Source of the DNA: an uncultured Phascolarctobacterium sp.
GTDB taxonomy: Bacteria > Bacillota > Negativicutes > Acidaminococcales > Acidaminococcaceae
Assembly (NCBI GenBank): GCA_900552005.1
Contig: URXU01000007.1
Span: 8,922 to 72,921, forward strand
DNA length: 64,000 bases
Reading direction: 5' to 3'
Both the position numbers and the translations under genes were made by a program. The notes beneath the pieces were generated by a model. It was not told the origin of the DNA. It made no database searches and saw only the letters and a list, made by a program, of their open reading frames with translations. The first letter of the stretch is position 1. Every line of letters starts with the position of its first letter. Of the stretch, positions 1 through 8,386 are shown in pieces.

Positions 1-1
1 C

Positions 2-871
2 TTATACCGTACCTTAGCAGCAGATAAATGTTTTGCCAAAGCTAATATTTTCCCTTTACAGAAAGATCATTTTGATTCTTATACTATGTATGAAGCCGGT
101 CCGATCACCAGCGCTGAAGCTAATGTGAGCTTTGAACGGGATAAAGATGGATATGGAATAACCTGTAAAGTTGGTGGGCATCGCTACAGCCGGTATTTTT
201 TTGGCAGCGGAAGCGGTGAAAAAAGCAAACCGTTTCGTCTGGCGCCGGTAAGTGATTGGCAGGCTTTGCAAAAGGAAGCTGATAGTGCCGTTATGCCGCC
301 AGCTTTGGCTGCCGGAAAGCAGGCGCAATTAGTTAATTTAAATGCGGTGCCTGGACTTAAACTGGAACCTATTTATGCCGGGGCTGATAATTGTTTTGGG
401 CAGCCTCTATATGGGTCATCAAAAATGCTGCTGGCTTCTGAGGCAGCAGCAGCTTTGCAGCAAGTCAGCGCTGAGCTTAATACATGGGGCTATGGATTGG
501 TTATCTGGGATGCATATCGTCCGTGGGCCGTAAGTAAACTGGCTTATCTGGCTCTTCCTGCCGACAAGAAAACCATGCTGGAAGATCCTGATCAGAAGGG
601 CAGCGTGCATAATACAGGTCTTGCTGTTGATGTAAGTTTATATAATCTGCAGACAGGCCAGATAGAAGAGATGATCAGCGGTTTTGATGAACCGTCTATG
701 AGACAATACGCTGACTATGCAGGCGGAACTGAAAGACAGCGGTATTTACGTGATTTATTGCGTGAAATTATGGAAAAACATGGTTTTTCCGGGATTGAGA
801 TGGAATGGTGGCATTTTGAGTTTGGTGACTGCTCAAAATATGCGCATCTGAATATACCTATAGAAAAATGA
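2..871 (+). CDS. D-alanyl-D-alanine dipeptidase, M15D (VanX-like), 5' end outside window
   Basis: The reading frame is open to the window edge, so the true start lies upstream; an internal ATG at 86 is not needed. The C-terminal 180 residues are a VanX/DdpX-type zinc dipeptidase, a family that cleaves D-Ala-D-Ala in peptidoglycan turnover. Visible motifs are DAYRPW, the metal-binding SVHNTGLAVDV (His and Asp ligands) and EWWHFEF (catalytic Glu and third ligand His). At least 130 residues precede this domain, more than in classical VanX of about 200 residues, and I do not recognise that part. The family call is firm. Whether the enzyme serves wall recycling or vancomycin-type resistance cannot be told, but no vanH or vanA neighbour is seen. 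Confidence 0.85.
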   Translation, partial: LYRTLAADKCFAKANIFPLQKDHFDSYTMYEAGPITSAEANVSFERDKDGYGITCKVGGHRYSRYFFGSGSGEKSKPFRLAPVSDWQALQKEADSAVMPPALAAGKQAQLVNLNAVPGLKLEPIYAGADNCFGQPLYGSSKMLLASEAAAALQQVSAELNTWGYGLVIWDAYRPWAVSKLAYLALPADKKTMLEDPDQKGSVHNTGLAVDVSLYNLQTGQIEEMISGFDEPSMRQYADYAGGTERQRYLRDLLREIMEKHGFSGIEMEWWHFEFGDCSKYAHLNIPIEK

Positions 872-893
872 AAAATTTATTGAGGTGAGAATA

Positions 894-1235
894 ATGAACG
901 TTTATGATTGTGCAAATGATTTGGCGAAAGCCATGCGTGAAAGCCATGAATTTAAAAAATTAAAAGAAGCTAACGATGTGTTGGCTAAAGACCAGGAAAC
1001 CAAGAAACTGGTAGATGAGTTTTTGCAGTTAAATCAGGAAGCTGAAATTGCTAAATATCAGGGTCAGGAAGTACCGGCAGAAAAAACAGAAAAAATTAAA
1101 AATCTGTATAATCTGTTGGCGCTGAAAAGCGAGGCAATGGCTTATCTGAACGCGTTTATGCGTTTTCAGATGATGATGGCTGATATTACCAAATCAATTA
1201 ATGATGTAGTAAAAGAAGTTATCGGTGAAAAATAA
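894..1235 (+). CDS. YlbF/YmcA family protein
   Basis: A 113-residue, mostly helical, charged protein of the YlbF/YmcA (Com_YlbF) family. In Bacillus, family members form a complex that assists RNase Y-dependent mRNA processing, competence and biofilm formation. The ATG at 894 has GAGGTG at 882-887 with 6-base spacing, so I prefer it over the GTG at 885, which is part of that ribosome site. The stop overlaps the murB start by one base (TAATG), indicating translational coupling. RNase Y itself is encoded at about 29 kb, so a link to RNA turnover is plausible but only inferred. Confidence 0.75.
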   Translation: MNVYDCANDLAKAMRESHEFKKLKEANDVLAKDQETKKLVDEFLQLNQEAEIAKYQGQEVPAEKTEKIKNLYNLLALKSEAMAYLNAFMRFQMMMADITKSINDVVKEVIGEK

Positions 1236-2146
1236 TGACAGGCCTTGATTTGCAGAAGCTTTTTGCCGGTTGTACCAAAAGACCATTGTTAATCAATGAG
1301 CCGATGAGCAGGCATACTTCTTTTCGTATTGGCGGACCGGCGGATTTTATGGCACTGCCGCAAAATGAGCAGGAACTGCGATTATTGCTGCAGCGTGCTG
1401 CTGACAACAAGGTTGACGTAACCTTGATTGGCAATGGTTCCAATCTTCTGGTACGCGATAAAGGCATACGTGGTTTAGTTATCAAGTTGGGCAATATGTT
1501 TAATGAAATCAGCGTTGCTGGCAGCAGCATAACTTTTGGCAGCGGGGTTTCTTTGGCTATGGCTTCTAAAAAAGCTGCAGACTGTTCATTGAGCGGACTG
1601 GAATTTGCCGTTGGCATACCTGGCAGTATCGGCGGTGCCGTATATATGAATGCCGGTGCATATGGCGGCGAAATGGCCAATGTTGTCACTTCTGTGAGGG
1701 TTATGCAGCCCAATGGTGATGTAAGCGTGCTTAATGCTGATGATATGCAGTTTGGTTATCGCAAAACGGCTTTGCAAAACAGCGGACTGATTGTAACCGC
1801 TGTTACTGTTGTTTTGCAGCCGGCGGAACAAGCTTTCATTCTGGAACAAATGGCTGATTTCAGTCAGCGGCGTATTAGTAAACAGCCTTTGGAGCTGCCC
1901 AGTGCAGGCAGTATGTTTAAGCGTCCTCCAGGATATTTTGCCGGTACGTTGATTGATCAGACCGGTCTCAAAGGTTATACAGTTGGCGGCGCTCAGGTTT
2001 CCGTTAAGCATGCGGGCTTCGTGGTCAATACGGGTCATGCAACAGCTGCTGATGTGCTGCAGCTGATTAAAGATGTGCAGGAAAAAGTTTTTGCCGCTCA
2101 TGGAGTAATGCTGCAGCCGGAAGTTCTGGTTATTGGCGAGGAGTAG
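1235..2146 (+). CDS. murB: UDP-N-acetylenolpyruvoylglucosamine reductase
   Basis: MurB is the FAD enzyme that reduces UDP-GlcNAc-enolpyruvate to UDP-MurNAc, the second committed cytoplasmic step of peptidoglycan synthesis. The 303-residue length is normal. The FAD domain begins near RHTSFRIGGPADF and contains GNGSNLLV and GIPGSIGGAVYMNAGAYGGE. The C-terminal substrate domain carries PSAGSMFKRP, whose serine is the proton donor in the family. The start overlaps the ylbF-like stop and a terminator follows at 2154. Together with the preceding dipeptidase gene this gives the segment a cell-wall flavour. Confidence 0.95.
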   Translation: MTGLDLQKLFAGCTKRPLLINEPMSRHTSFRIGGPADFMALPQNEQELRLLLQRAADNKVDVTLIGNGSNLLVRDKGIRGLVIKLGNMFNEISVAGSSITFGSGVSLAMASKKAADCSLSGLEFAVGIPGSIGGAVYMNAGAYGGEMANVVTSVRVMQPNGDVSVLNADDMQFGYRKTALQNSGLIVTAVTVVLQPAEQAFILEQMADFSQRRISKQPLELPSAGSMFKRPPGYFAGTLIDQTGLKGYTVGGAQVSVKHAGFVVNTGHATAADVLQLIKDVQEKVFAAHGVMLQPEVLVIGEE

Positions 2147-2153
2147 CATAGTG

Positions 2154-2199
2154 AATAAACCCGACGGGTAGAAGATTCTATACCAACGGGTTTATTTTT
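2154..2199 (+). terminator. terminator after murB
   Basis: AATAAACCCG at 2154-2163 pairs with CGGGTTTATT at 2187-2196, with a smaller imperfect hairpin inside the loop and a short T-rich tail. It ends the first transcription unit. Confidence 0.7.
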
Positions 2200-2213
2200 A
2201 TGATGAAATAAGA

Positions 2214-2242
2214 TTGACTGTTGAGTCAGATAAGCTTAGAAT
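2214..2242 (+). promoter_or_regulatory. sigma-A-type promoter for the 2272 gene
   Basis: TTGACT at 2214-2219, a 17-base spacer and TAGAAT at 2237-2242, about 30 bases before the next start codon. Confidence 0.65.
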
Positions 2243-2271
2243 AAATATATAATGACCATAGAGGTGTGATA

Positions 2272-2664
2272 ATGGACAGAGAATTAATGAATGAGCAGGA
2301 AATTCATGAATTCGGATTGCAGGTACTTATTCAGTATTTGGAAAATAAGGGATATCAGGTCGAATTTGCGCAGCCGGACAGAAACAGTCTGCCCCATGTT
2401 ATAGCTAAACAGGGGGAGCAATTAATTTTTATTTTAGCTGCGACAGACGTCTATCCCCATAAAGGTAAGATTAGTGATACGGATAAAGCCGCACTGCTGG
2501 AACATGCCAAAAAGTTTGCGGCTCAGTCGGCATGTGCCTATTTAGGGCTTGCTAATGCGGAAGGTGTAGAGAAAAAAGACAAGGCATTGATTTCCAAAGC
2601 CTATAAGGATGCTCGCTATATGACTGATTTCAGCGGTTTGGAATTCATTTGTTTTGAAGACTGA
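2272..2664 (+). CDS. uncharacterised 130-residue protein
   Basis: I do not recognise this protein. It is 130 residues, soluble and without cysteine motifs. A hydrophobic strand (QLIFILAATDVYP) is followed by a long helix around LLEHAKKFAAQ and a YLGLANA strand, which looks like an alternating alpha/beta fold. It faintly recalls Mrr/PD-(D/E)XK nuclease-like folds, but the acidic-lysine catalytic pattern is not evident, so I make no functional call. The ATG at 2272 has GAGGTG at 2261-2266; an in-frame GTG at 2266 lies in that site. It has its own promoter, and its stop overlaps the ribosome site of the nitroreductase gene, so the two are probably co-expressed. Confidence 0.6.
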   Translation: MDRELMNEQEIHEFGLQVLIQYLENKGYQVEFAQPDRNSLPHVIAKQGEQLIFILAATDVYPHKGKISDTDKAALLEHAKKFAAQSACAYLGLANAEGVEKKDKALISKAYKDARYMTDFSGLEFICFED

Positions 2665-2675
2665 GGTGTTTTATA

Positions 2676-3485
2676 GTGGATTTATTGCAGGTTAATCAGG
2701 AAAAATGTTTGAAATGTGGTATTTGTGTTGAGTGTTGTCCGTCCTGTATTTTAACGATGGGCGAAAATGGACCGGAATGTCATTTTGATCGTGGCTGTAT
2801 GAGCTGCGGCCATTGTGTCGCAGTTTGTCCGGTTGGGGCGTTGGATAATAAGTATACTCCGCTGGATAAGCAGCGGGAAGTAACAAAACCCATGCTGGAT
2901 GCTGACAGCGCGTATGAGTTTTTGCGTATGCGCAGAAGTATTCGCGTCTTTAAAGATGCAGTTCCTACTCAGGAAGAAATCACCCGTTTGTTGGATATTT
3001 GCCGTTATGCGCCTACCGCCGGCAATTCGCAGGGCATGTACTATATCGTTATCAGCGATAAAGAAAAAATCAAGGCTATTGCTGATGTTGTTGCTGACTG
3101 GATGGAGGAAGAAGTGGCTGCCGGTACGGAAAATAAACGTTACTTTATGACCGTGCTGCGTGCTTATCGTGAACGCGGACAGGATATTATTGCCCGCCAT
3201 GCTCCCGTATTGGTATTTGCACTGGCAAGAAGATTGAATGTTACCGGCGTCAGCAACGCTGAACAATGCTGGGCTTATGCTGAGTTGTTTGCGCCAACCA
3301 TAGGACTTGGAACTACGATTGCCGGTTTTATTCAGTCCTGCGGTATTGCGGGCTATAAGCCGTTATTGGATTTAATTAACATACCACCCAAACATAAGAT
3401 TGCCGGTACGCTGATGCTGGGCTACCCTAAATATAAATTCCGCCGCATGCCGGAACGTCAGCATTTAAAAGTTGAATTTCAGTAA
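2676..3485 (+). CDS. ferredoxin-nitroreductase fusion protein
   Basis: A 269-residue fusion. Residues 1-60 hold two ferredoxin clusters, seen as CLKCGICVECCP and CMSCGHCVAVCP, each expected to bind a [4Fe-4S] centre. Residues from about 75 on are a nitroreductase domain with the FMN-binding RRSIRVF segment and APTAGNSQG. The family takes electrons from the Fe-S centres to reduce an unknown substrate on FMN; anaerobes carry many such proteins. The GTG start at 2676 has GAGGTG at 2663-2668. A strong terminator follows. The physiological substrate cannot be read from the sequence. Confidence 0.85.
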   Translation: MDLLQVNQEKCLKCGICVECCPSCILTMGENGPECHFDRGCMSCGHCVAVCPVGALDNKYTPLDKQREVTKPMLDADSAYEFLRMRRSIRVFKDAVPTQEEITRLLDICRYAPTAGNSQGMYYIVISDKEKIKAIADVVADWMEEEVAAGTENKRYFMTVLRAYRERGQDIIARHAPVLVFALARRLNVTGVSNAEQCWAYAELFAPTIGLGTTIAGFIQSCGIAGYKPLLDLINIPPKHKIAGTLMLGYPKYKFRRMPERQHLKVEFQ

Positions 3486-3490
3486 ATAAT

Positions 3491-3524
3491 AAAACGCTGT
3501 CAGATTATTTCTGACAGCGTTTTT
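3491..3524 (+). terminator. terminator after nitroreductase gene
   Basis: AAAACGCTGTCAG pairs with CTGACAGCGTTTTT around the loop ATTATTT. Confidence 0.85.
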
Positions 3525-3589
3525 CGTTAGGTCATATTGACAGCAGGATGTATTATCGTTACTCTTGGATTAAAAGGAGCTGAAGGGTC

Positions 3590-4348
3590 ATGTTATATAT
3601 CCAGAAAATTATAGCAGCGCTAATTTTGCCGCCGGGAATTTTTATTTTGTCTTTATTGCTGCTGTCATTATATATGTTCAGCCACAGAAGCAAAGGCAGG
3701 TATTTGGCGGCCTTGCTGACAGTAATTTTATATTTATGTTCTACTAACCTGGTGGCAGGAATGCTGATGTGTCCTTTGGAAAGAACAAAGCCAGCTGATG
3801 TAACCAGGGCCGATGTGATTTTAGTTTTGGGTGGAGGTGCAGTGAGTAAAGGTGACATCTTAAATCCGGACGGCAGTCTTGGCGGGTTTTCAGCTAACAG
3901 ATTACTTACGGCTGCTCAGCTGCAGCATAAGCTGCGGGTTCCCATTTTGATTACGGGAGGACAAGTCTTTGCGCAGTCCGGTAATGAAGCCCGTATTTGC
4001 AGATCGGTCTTAAAAAATTTGGGTGTGGACGATAAGATGATTATTACGGAAGAGCAGGCTAAAAATACGGCAGAAAATTCCATTAAGGCTCTGGCGATTT
4101 GCAGGCAGTATGGGTTTAAGAAGATAGCTCTGGTAACATCCGCCTTTCATATGCGCCGCAGCATGGTAAATTTTACTTTGGCAGATAATGAACAGTTTTT
4201 TATTTTGCTGCCTTATCCCTGTGATTATCAATGTGGCAATCAGCCGGCAGTGGATCTGTTCAGTTTTGTTCCGCAGCAGGACGCGCTTAATATGAGTTAT
4301 CTTGCGCTGCATGAATATTTGGGATTAGCGGCTAAACAAATTTTGTAA
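3590..4348 (+). CDS. YdcF/ElyC-family (DUF218) membrane protein
   Basis: A 252-residue protein with two N-terminal membrane helices (about residues 5-28 and 37-57), then a DUF218 domain starting at ADVILVLGGG, with ITGG, EEQAKNTAENS and TSAFHMRRS motifs. E. coli relatives ElyC/SanA affect envelope and lipid carrier metabolism; their biochemistry is poorly known. ATG at 3590 is preceded by AAGGAG at 3574-3579. It is a single-gene unit converging on rqcH across a shared terminator. Confidence 0.8.
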   Translation: MLYIQKIIAALILPPGIFILSLLLLSLYMFSHRSKGRYLAALLTVILYLCSTNLVAGMLMCPLERTKPADVTRADVILVLGGGAVSKGDILNPDGSLGGFSANRLLTAAQLQHKLRVPILITGGQVFAQSGNEARICRSVLKNLGVDDKMIITEEQAKNTAENSIKALAICRQYGFKKIALVTSAFHMRRSMVNFTLADNEQFFILLPYPCDYQCGNQPAVDLFSFVPQQDALNMSYLALHEYLGLAAKQIL

Positions 4349-4355
4349 AGTAATG

Positions 4356-4395
4356 AAAAAAGCTCAGTCCGTATATTTGGGACTGAGCATTTTTT
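4356..4395. terminator. bidirectional terminator between ydcF-like gene and rqcH
   Basis: GCTCAGTCC at 4362-4370 pairs with GGACTGAGC at 4380-4388. A six-A run precedes and a six-T run follows, so it can work on both strands. Confidence 0.85.
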
Positions 4396-4403
4396 ATGCT
4401 AAT

Positions 4404-6134
4404 TTATTTATGTAATAAGTTTTGCAGCTGTGATACATCAGGTGTGGTAAAATAAGTGGTCTGATTAGTAAAAATAACAAATCCTGGTTTACTGCCGCTG
4501 GGCTTTTTGACAAATTTACGTTGAGTGCAATCAACAGGAACATTGCTGCCGCTGCGGGCTTTGCTGAAATATGCTGCCAGCTGTACCGCTATGTTAATGT
4601 CCTGTGCATCGGGTTCAGGCAGGGATGTTTTTAAGATAACATGGGAACCGGGAATGTTTTTGGTATGGAACCAGAGGTCGCGCGGTTCACCGATATGAAA
4701 AGTGACAAAATCATTCTGACGATTATTTCTGCCAATATAAATATCAGCCGCTTCATGCAGTCTGATATGCAGGGGCTGAGGTTTGCTGCCGTTGATTTTA
4801 GCTTTCTTTTTGGTGGCTTTCAGAAGGCCGCAGAAAGTCATTTCCTGAGCTATTTCTTCCACTTCGGTTTTGGTTGCCGCGGTGAGCAGAGAGGCTTCGA
4901 GACTGCCCAGGTAGATGAGCATATCTTCTGTTGCTTTTATCTGCTGACTGATTTCAGTCTGAGCACGTTTATATTTATTATAACGTTTATAATAGAATTG
5001 AGCGTTTTCCACAGGCGTAAGCTCAGGAGCAAGGTTGATGGTTAAAGGTTGATTGTCATAGATATTATTTAATTGTACCGTGCTTTGTCCTTTTTGCAGC
5101 CGGTAAATATTGGCCATTAATGTATCGGCGCAGATTTTTTGTTCTTCGGCATTTTGCGCTGTCTGAAGATCCGCATGCAAGGCCTGCAGCTTTTTCTGCT
5201 GCCTGCTGATTTCAGCAGCAGTGATTTTTTGCAGCTGCTCATGCTGGGGCAGCTGAACAGGCCGCAGACTGGCGGCAAAATTAATGGCGGCATTGATATC
5301 CGTAAACTCGCGTATAGCAAGATTATCAGTGACGGCAGGCGGCAAAACGGAAATAGTTTTAACTTGATTGACTTTGTTAATCAGAGCATATACTTTTTCG
5401 GGCTGGGCGATTATGTTCTGCAGCTGCTTAATCTGGCCGGTCAGCTGGGCTTTTGCCGTTTCGTTGAGAGCTATTTGCTGCGGCAGAATATCTGCTGCTG
5501 CCAGCAGTGCCTGAGCCGTATTTTTGCCGATGCCGGTGGTGCCGCTGATCAGAGCCTGCAAAATATTGGCCGTATGCAAACCGGTAATGTGTTCGGTAAT
5601 ATCAGCAGGTGCGTCAGCAAGTAAATCGCAACCGTCCTGCGGAGGCGGTGCAATATAGGCTTTGCCCGGCAGAACAGTTCGATAGCTGTTTTGCAGTGCG
5701 CTTACATGGCGCAGGCTGTCAACAATCTGCCCGTCCTGAGTAAGAATAATATTGCTGTTTTTGCCGGCCAATTCAAAAATGAGCTTTTTAGTGACAATCT
5801 TGCTGGCAGAGCCCAGAAGATCAATTTCAAAGGTAATCACGCGGTCAAGTCCGCTTTGAGTAATCTTAGTGATGCGGCCTTCCTCCAGATGCTTGCGTAG
5901 CAGCATGCAGAAGGCAGGAGGCGTATCAGGATTTTCCGGCAGCTGTTTTGGCAGATAGATAGCAGGTCCGCAGCCGCCCAAATCTGCAAGCACCGGTAAA
6001 GAAACATAATCCTTTTTGACCAGTAAGAGCAATGAATGGGGCGTGGGCATAGTTATCTTATAAATTTTGCTGCCTAAAAGTGTTTTATTAAGATAATCAG
6101 TAAGTAAACGTAATGTTAAACCTTCTAAATTCAT
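4404..6134 (-). CDS. rqcH: NFACT-family ribosome quality control protein RqcH
   Basis: A 576-residue protein of the NFACT family, formerly annotated fibronectin/fibrinogen-binding. In B. subtilis RqcH binds obstructed 50S subunits and adds alanine tails that mark stalled peptides for degradation. The N-terminal NFACT-N domain starts MNLEGLTLRLLTDYL and includes PPAFCMLLRKHLEEG. A middle coiled-coil region spans roughly residues 290-420, and the C-terminal NFACT-R domain has DLWFHTKNIPGSHVIL. The start has AAGGAG 7 bases upstream. It is alone on the minus strand, with its back to yicC. Confidence 0.9.
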   Translation of the reverse strand: MNLEGLTLRLLTDYLNKTLLGSKIYKITMPTPHSLLLLVKKDYVSLPVLADLGGCGPAIYLPKQLPENPDTPPAFCMLLRKHLEEGRITKITQSGLDRVITFEIDLLGSASKIVTKKLIFELAGKNSNIILTQDGQIVDSLRHVSALQNSYRTVLPGKAYIAPPPQDGCDLLADAPADITEHITGLHTANILQALISGTTGIGKNTAQALLAAADILPQQIALNETAKAQLTGQIKQLQNIIAQPEKVYALINKVNQVKTISVLPPAVTDNLAIREFTDINAAINFAASLRPVQLPQHEQLQKITAAEISRQQKKLQALHADLQTAQNAEEQKICADTLMANIYRLQKGQSTVQLNNIYDNQPLTINLAPELTPVENAQFYYKRYNKYKRAQTEISQQIKATEDMLIYLGSLEASLLTAATKTEVEEIAQEMTFCGLLKATKKKAKINGSKPQPLHIRLHEAADIYIGRNNRQNDFVTFHIGEPRDLWFHTKNIPGSHVILKTSLPEPDAQDINIAVQLAAYFSKARSGSNVPVDCTQRKFVKKPSGSKPGFVIFTNQTTYFTTPDVSQLQNLLHK

Positions 6135-6258
6135 GGTAAACTCCTTTTATTTAATAATTATATTATAACAAAGCTGCGCAAAAATGTTAGCCAATAGCCA
6201 GAATAAGAAAGAAAAAATGAGCTTAACCGGAAAAAACTCTGAAAAAAGCTGAAAAATA

Positions 6259-6267
6259 TGGTATAAT
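6259..6267 (+). promoter_or_regulatory. extended -10 promoter for the yicC operon
   Basis: TGGTATAAT, an extended -10 element with TG one base before a perfect TATAAT, lies 77 bases before yicC. No convincing -35 is seen. Confidence 0.6.
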
Positions 6268-6343
6268 ATATGTTCAAGATAAGTCAGGTTCATTTTTCAT
6301 GAATAGAGTGGAAATTTCCTTGATAGAAGTGAGGAGGAGTTCT

Positions 6344-7243
6344 GTGCTGAAAAGTATGACCGGTTTTGGTCGTGGAGAATACGAAGACAGTGATTTTTCT
6401 ATTACGGTAGAAATGAAAGCTGTAAATCATCGTTATAATGAGGTATCAATAAGATTACCGCGGTTTTTGAATCCTTTGGAAGACAGAATCCGCAAAACAA
6501 TTTTAAAAACAATTAGCCGCGGACGCATTGATGTTTTTATTACGGCCGATTATGCCAGCAGCGAAAATTGTACGCTGAAGGTTGACGGCAAGCTGGCCGC
6601 AGCCTATCATCAGGCTTTGCGGGAAATAGGCACTGCTATCGGTGCAAGTGATATCGGCATCAATACGGCTGCTGAAGTTATGTATCTGGCTCGCTGTCAG
6701 GACGTTATCAATGTCAAGGAAGGCTTTTTTGATGTGGAAAGTGTTTGGCCGAAGGTTGAACAGGCCGTAGCAATGGCAGTGGACAATCTCGTAAAAATGA
6801 GAATTACGGAAGGCAGCAATATTTACGGAGATTTTATTTATCGCGCGGATTTGATTGCAGCTAAACTTGCACAAATTGAAGAACGGTCACCGCAAGTAGT
6901 AGCTGAGTATCAGACTAAGCTTACAGAACGGCTGAACGGACTTTTGGCTGAACATAATATTACGGTGGAACCGGAAAGAATTTTGCAGGAAGTGGCCATT
7001 TTTGCTGACCGTGCAAGCATCACGGAAGAAATAGTACGCTTAAAGAGTCATATTAAACAGTTCAAGCAGATTATTGCTTCCGATCAGCCGGTAGGACGCA
7101 AACTGGACTTTTTGATTCAGGAATTTAACCGTGAGGCCAATACTATTGCTTCTAAAGCCAATGATTATACTTTGGCTCAGATTGTGGTTGAAATCAAGGC
7201 GGAAATTGAGAAAATCAGAGAACAGATTCAAAACATTGAATAG
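6344..7243 (+). CDS. yicC: YicC family endoribonuclease-like protein
   Basis: YicC/YloC proteins are conserved bacterial proteins with endoribonuclease activity reported for E. coli YicC and B. subtilis YloC. The characteristic N-terminus KSMTGFGRGEYE and the C-terminal GRKLDFLIQEFNREANTIASK are present. I start at the GTG at 6344, directly behind GAGGAGGAG (6331-6339), because that puts SMTGFGR at the usual place; a longer frame from 6299 lacks a ribosome site. First gene of a tight set yicC-remA-gmk-rpoZ-coaBC. Confidence 0.9.
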   Translation: MLKSMTGFGRGEYEDSDFSITVEMKAVNHRYNEVSIRLPRFLNPLEDRIRKTILKTISRGRIDVFITADYASSENCTLKVDGKLAAAYHQALREIGTAIGASDIGINTAAEVMYLARCQDVINVKEGFFDVESVWPKVEQAVAMAVDNLVKMRITEGSNIYGDFIYRADLIAAKLAQIEERSPQVVAEYQTKLTERLNGLLAEHNITVEPERILQEVAIFADRASITEEIVRLKSHIKQFKQIIASDQPVGRKLDFLIQEFNREANTIASKANDYTLAQIVVEIKAEIEKIREQIQNIE

Positions 7244-7260
7244 CGGGAGGATTTTCGTTT

Positions 7261-7521
7261 ATGGATATTAAGCTTATAAATATTGGATTTGGCAATATAG
7301 TTGCTGCTAACCGGATTATTTCTATTATCAGTCCGGAATCTGCGCCGATTAAACGTATTATCCAGGAAGCCCGCGATAAGGGTATGCTGATAGATGCGAC
7401 TTATGGCAGAAGAACCCGTGCCGTTGTTGTTGCCGACAGCGGACATATTATTCTTTCGGCAGTACAGCCGGAGACTGTAGCTAATCGTCTGATTCAGACT
7501 GACGATGAAGATGAAGAGTAA
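7261..7521 (+). CDS. remA: RemA-family (DUF370) DNA-binding regulator
   Basis: An 86-residue protein of the RemA/DUF370 family. In Bacillus RemA is an oligomeric DNA-binding activator of matrix and osmoprotection genes. Here the typical N-terminal NIGFGNIVAANRII and the basic YGRRTRAVVV segment are clear, and the tail is acidic (DDEDEE). GGGAGG at 7245-7250 precedes the ATG. Its place just before gmk is the widely conserved one. Targets in this organism are unknown. Confidence 0.88.
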   Translation: MDIKLINIGFGNIVAANRIISIISPESAPIKRIIQEARDKGMLIDATYGRRTRAVVVADSGHIILSAVQPETVANRLIQTDDEDEE

Positions 7522-7534
7522 GCAGGAGGAAAAC

Positions 7535-8158
7535 ATGGAAAAGACCGTTAAACCGCAGGGGGTGCTGCTGGTAGTTTCCGGACCGTCAGGTGCGGGTAAA
7601 GGTACCATCTGTCAAATATTGCGTGACAAATTGCCTGAGTTAGGTTATTCTGTATCTGTTACTACACGGCAGCCGCGTGTAGGTGAAACAGATGGCGTTA
7701 ACTATTTTTTTAAAACAGTGGAGCAGGTTAAGGAAATGATTGCCAAAGATCAGCTTTTGGAATATGCTGAGGTATACGGCAATTATTACGGTACGCCAAG
7801 ACAGTATGTTATGGATTTGCTGAATGCCGGCAAAGACGTACTCCTGGAAATTGATATTCAGGGAGCCTTGCAGATAAAAAAACGTTTTCCGGAAGGAGTA
7901 TTTGTTTTCATAGTACCGCCTTCTTTGGATGAACTTTCAGCCAGAATTTATAAACGCGGCACCGACAGTGAAGATGTTATCCAGCGCCGCATGGCTTCTG
8001 CTGCCAGCGAACTGACTTATGCAGCAGAATATGATTATATTATTGTAAATGATATTGCGGAAAAAGCCGCAAATAAAATTCTGACAATCATGGATGCTGA
8101 ACGCTATCGTGTGGCCAGAACCTACTTTATAATTGATAAGATATGCAACAATAAGTAA
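7535..8158 (+). CDS. gmk: guanylate kinase
   Basis: Converts GMP and ATP to GDP and ADP in purine salvage and synthesis. A P-loop GPSGAGKGT lies near the N-terminus and the GMP-binding region contains TTRQPRVGE and DGVNYFF. The length of 207 residues is standard. The ATG at 7535 with AGGAGGA at 7524-7530 is chosen over an in-frame upstream ATG at 7505 that would overlap remA. Confidence 0.96.
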   Translation: MEKTVKPQGVLLVVSGPSGAGKGTICQILRDKLPELGYSVSVTTRQPRVGETDGVNYFFKTVEQVKEMIAKDQLLEYAEVYGNYYGTPRQYVMDLLNAGKDVLLEIDIQGALQIKKRFPEGVFVFIVPPSLDELSARIYKRGTDSEDVIQRRMASAASELTYAAEYDYIIVNDIAEKAANKILTIMDAERYRVARTYFIIDKICNNK

Positions 8159-8173
8159 AGGAGTGATTGTATA

Positions 8174-8368
8174 ATGTCTATGGTTAATCCTTCCATTGAT
8201 TATTTAGCAGAAAAAGTTGACAGCAAGTATACCTTGGTTATTCTGGCAGCTAAACGCGCACGTGAACTGACCGTACCTGGTGTTAACGCTGCAGAAAAAG
8301 AAGTAAGTACCGCACTGAAAGAAATTGCCAAGGACGTAATTACTTACGAACGTACGAAGAACGTTTAA
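8174..8368 (+). CDS. rpoZ: DNA-directed RNA polymerase omega subunit
   Basis: A 64-residue omega subunit that stabilises the beta-prime subunit. It has PSIDYLAEKVDSKYTLVILAAKRARELT, with the family-typical KYTLV..AAKRAREL core. AAAGGAG precedes the ATG. Its place between gmk and coaBC is conserved in Firmicutes. Confidence 0.92.
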   Translation: MSMVNPSIDYLAEKVDSKYTLVILAAKRARELTVPGVNAAEKEVSTALKEIAKDVITYERTKNV

Positions 8369-8386
8369 TTATAGGAGGACACAATT

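Noticed and set aside
1586..2149. 187-codon minus-strand frame opposite murB
   Set aside because: Antisense shadow of a confident gene, with low-complexity content.
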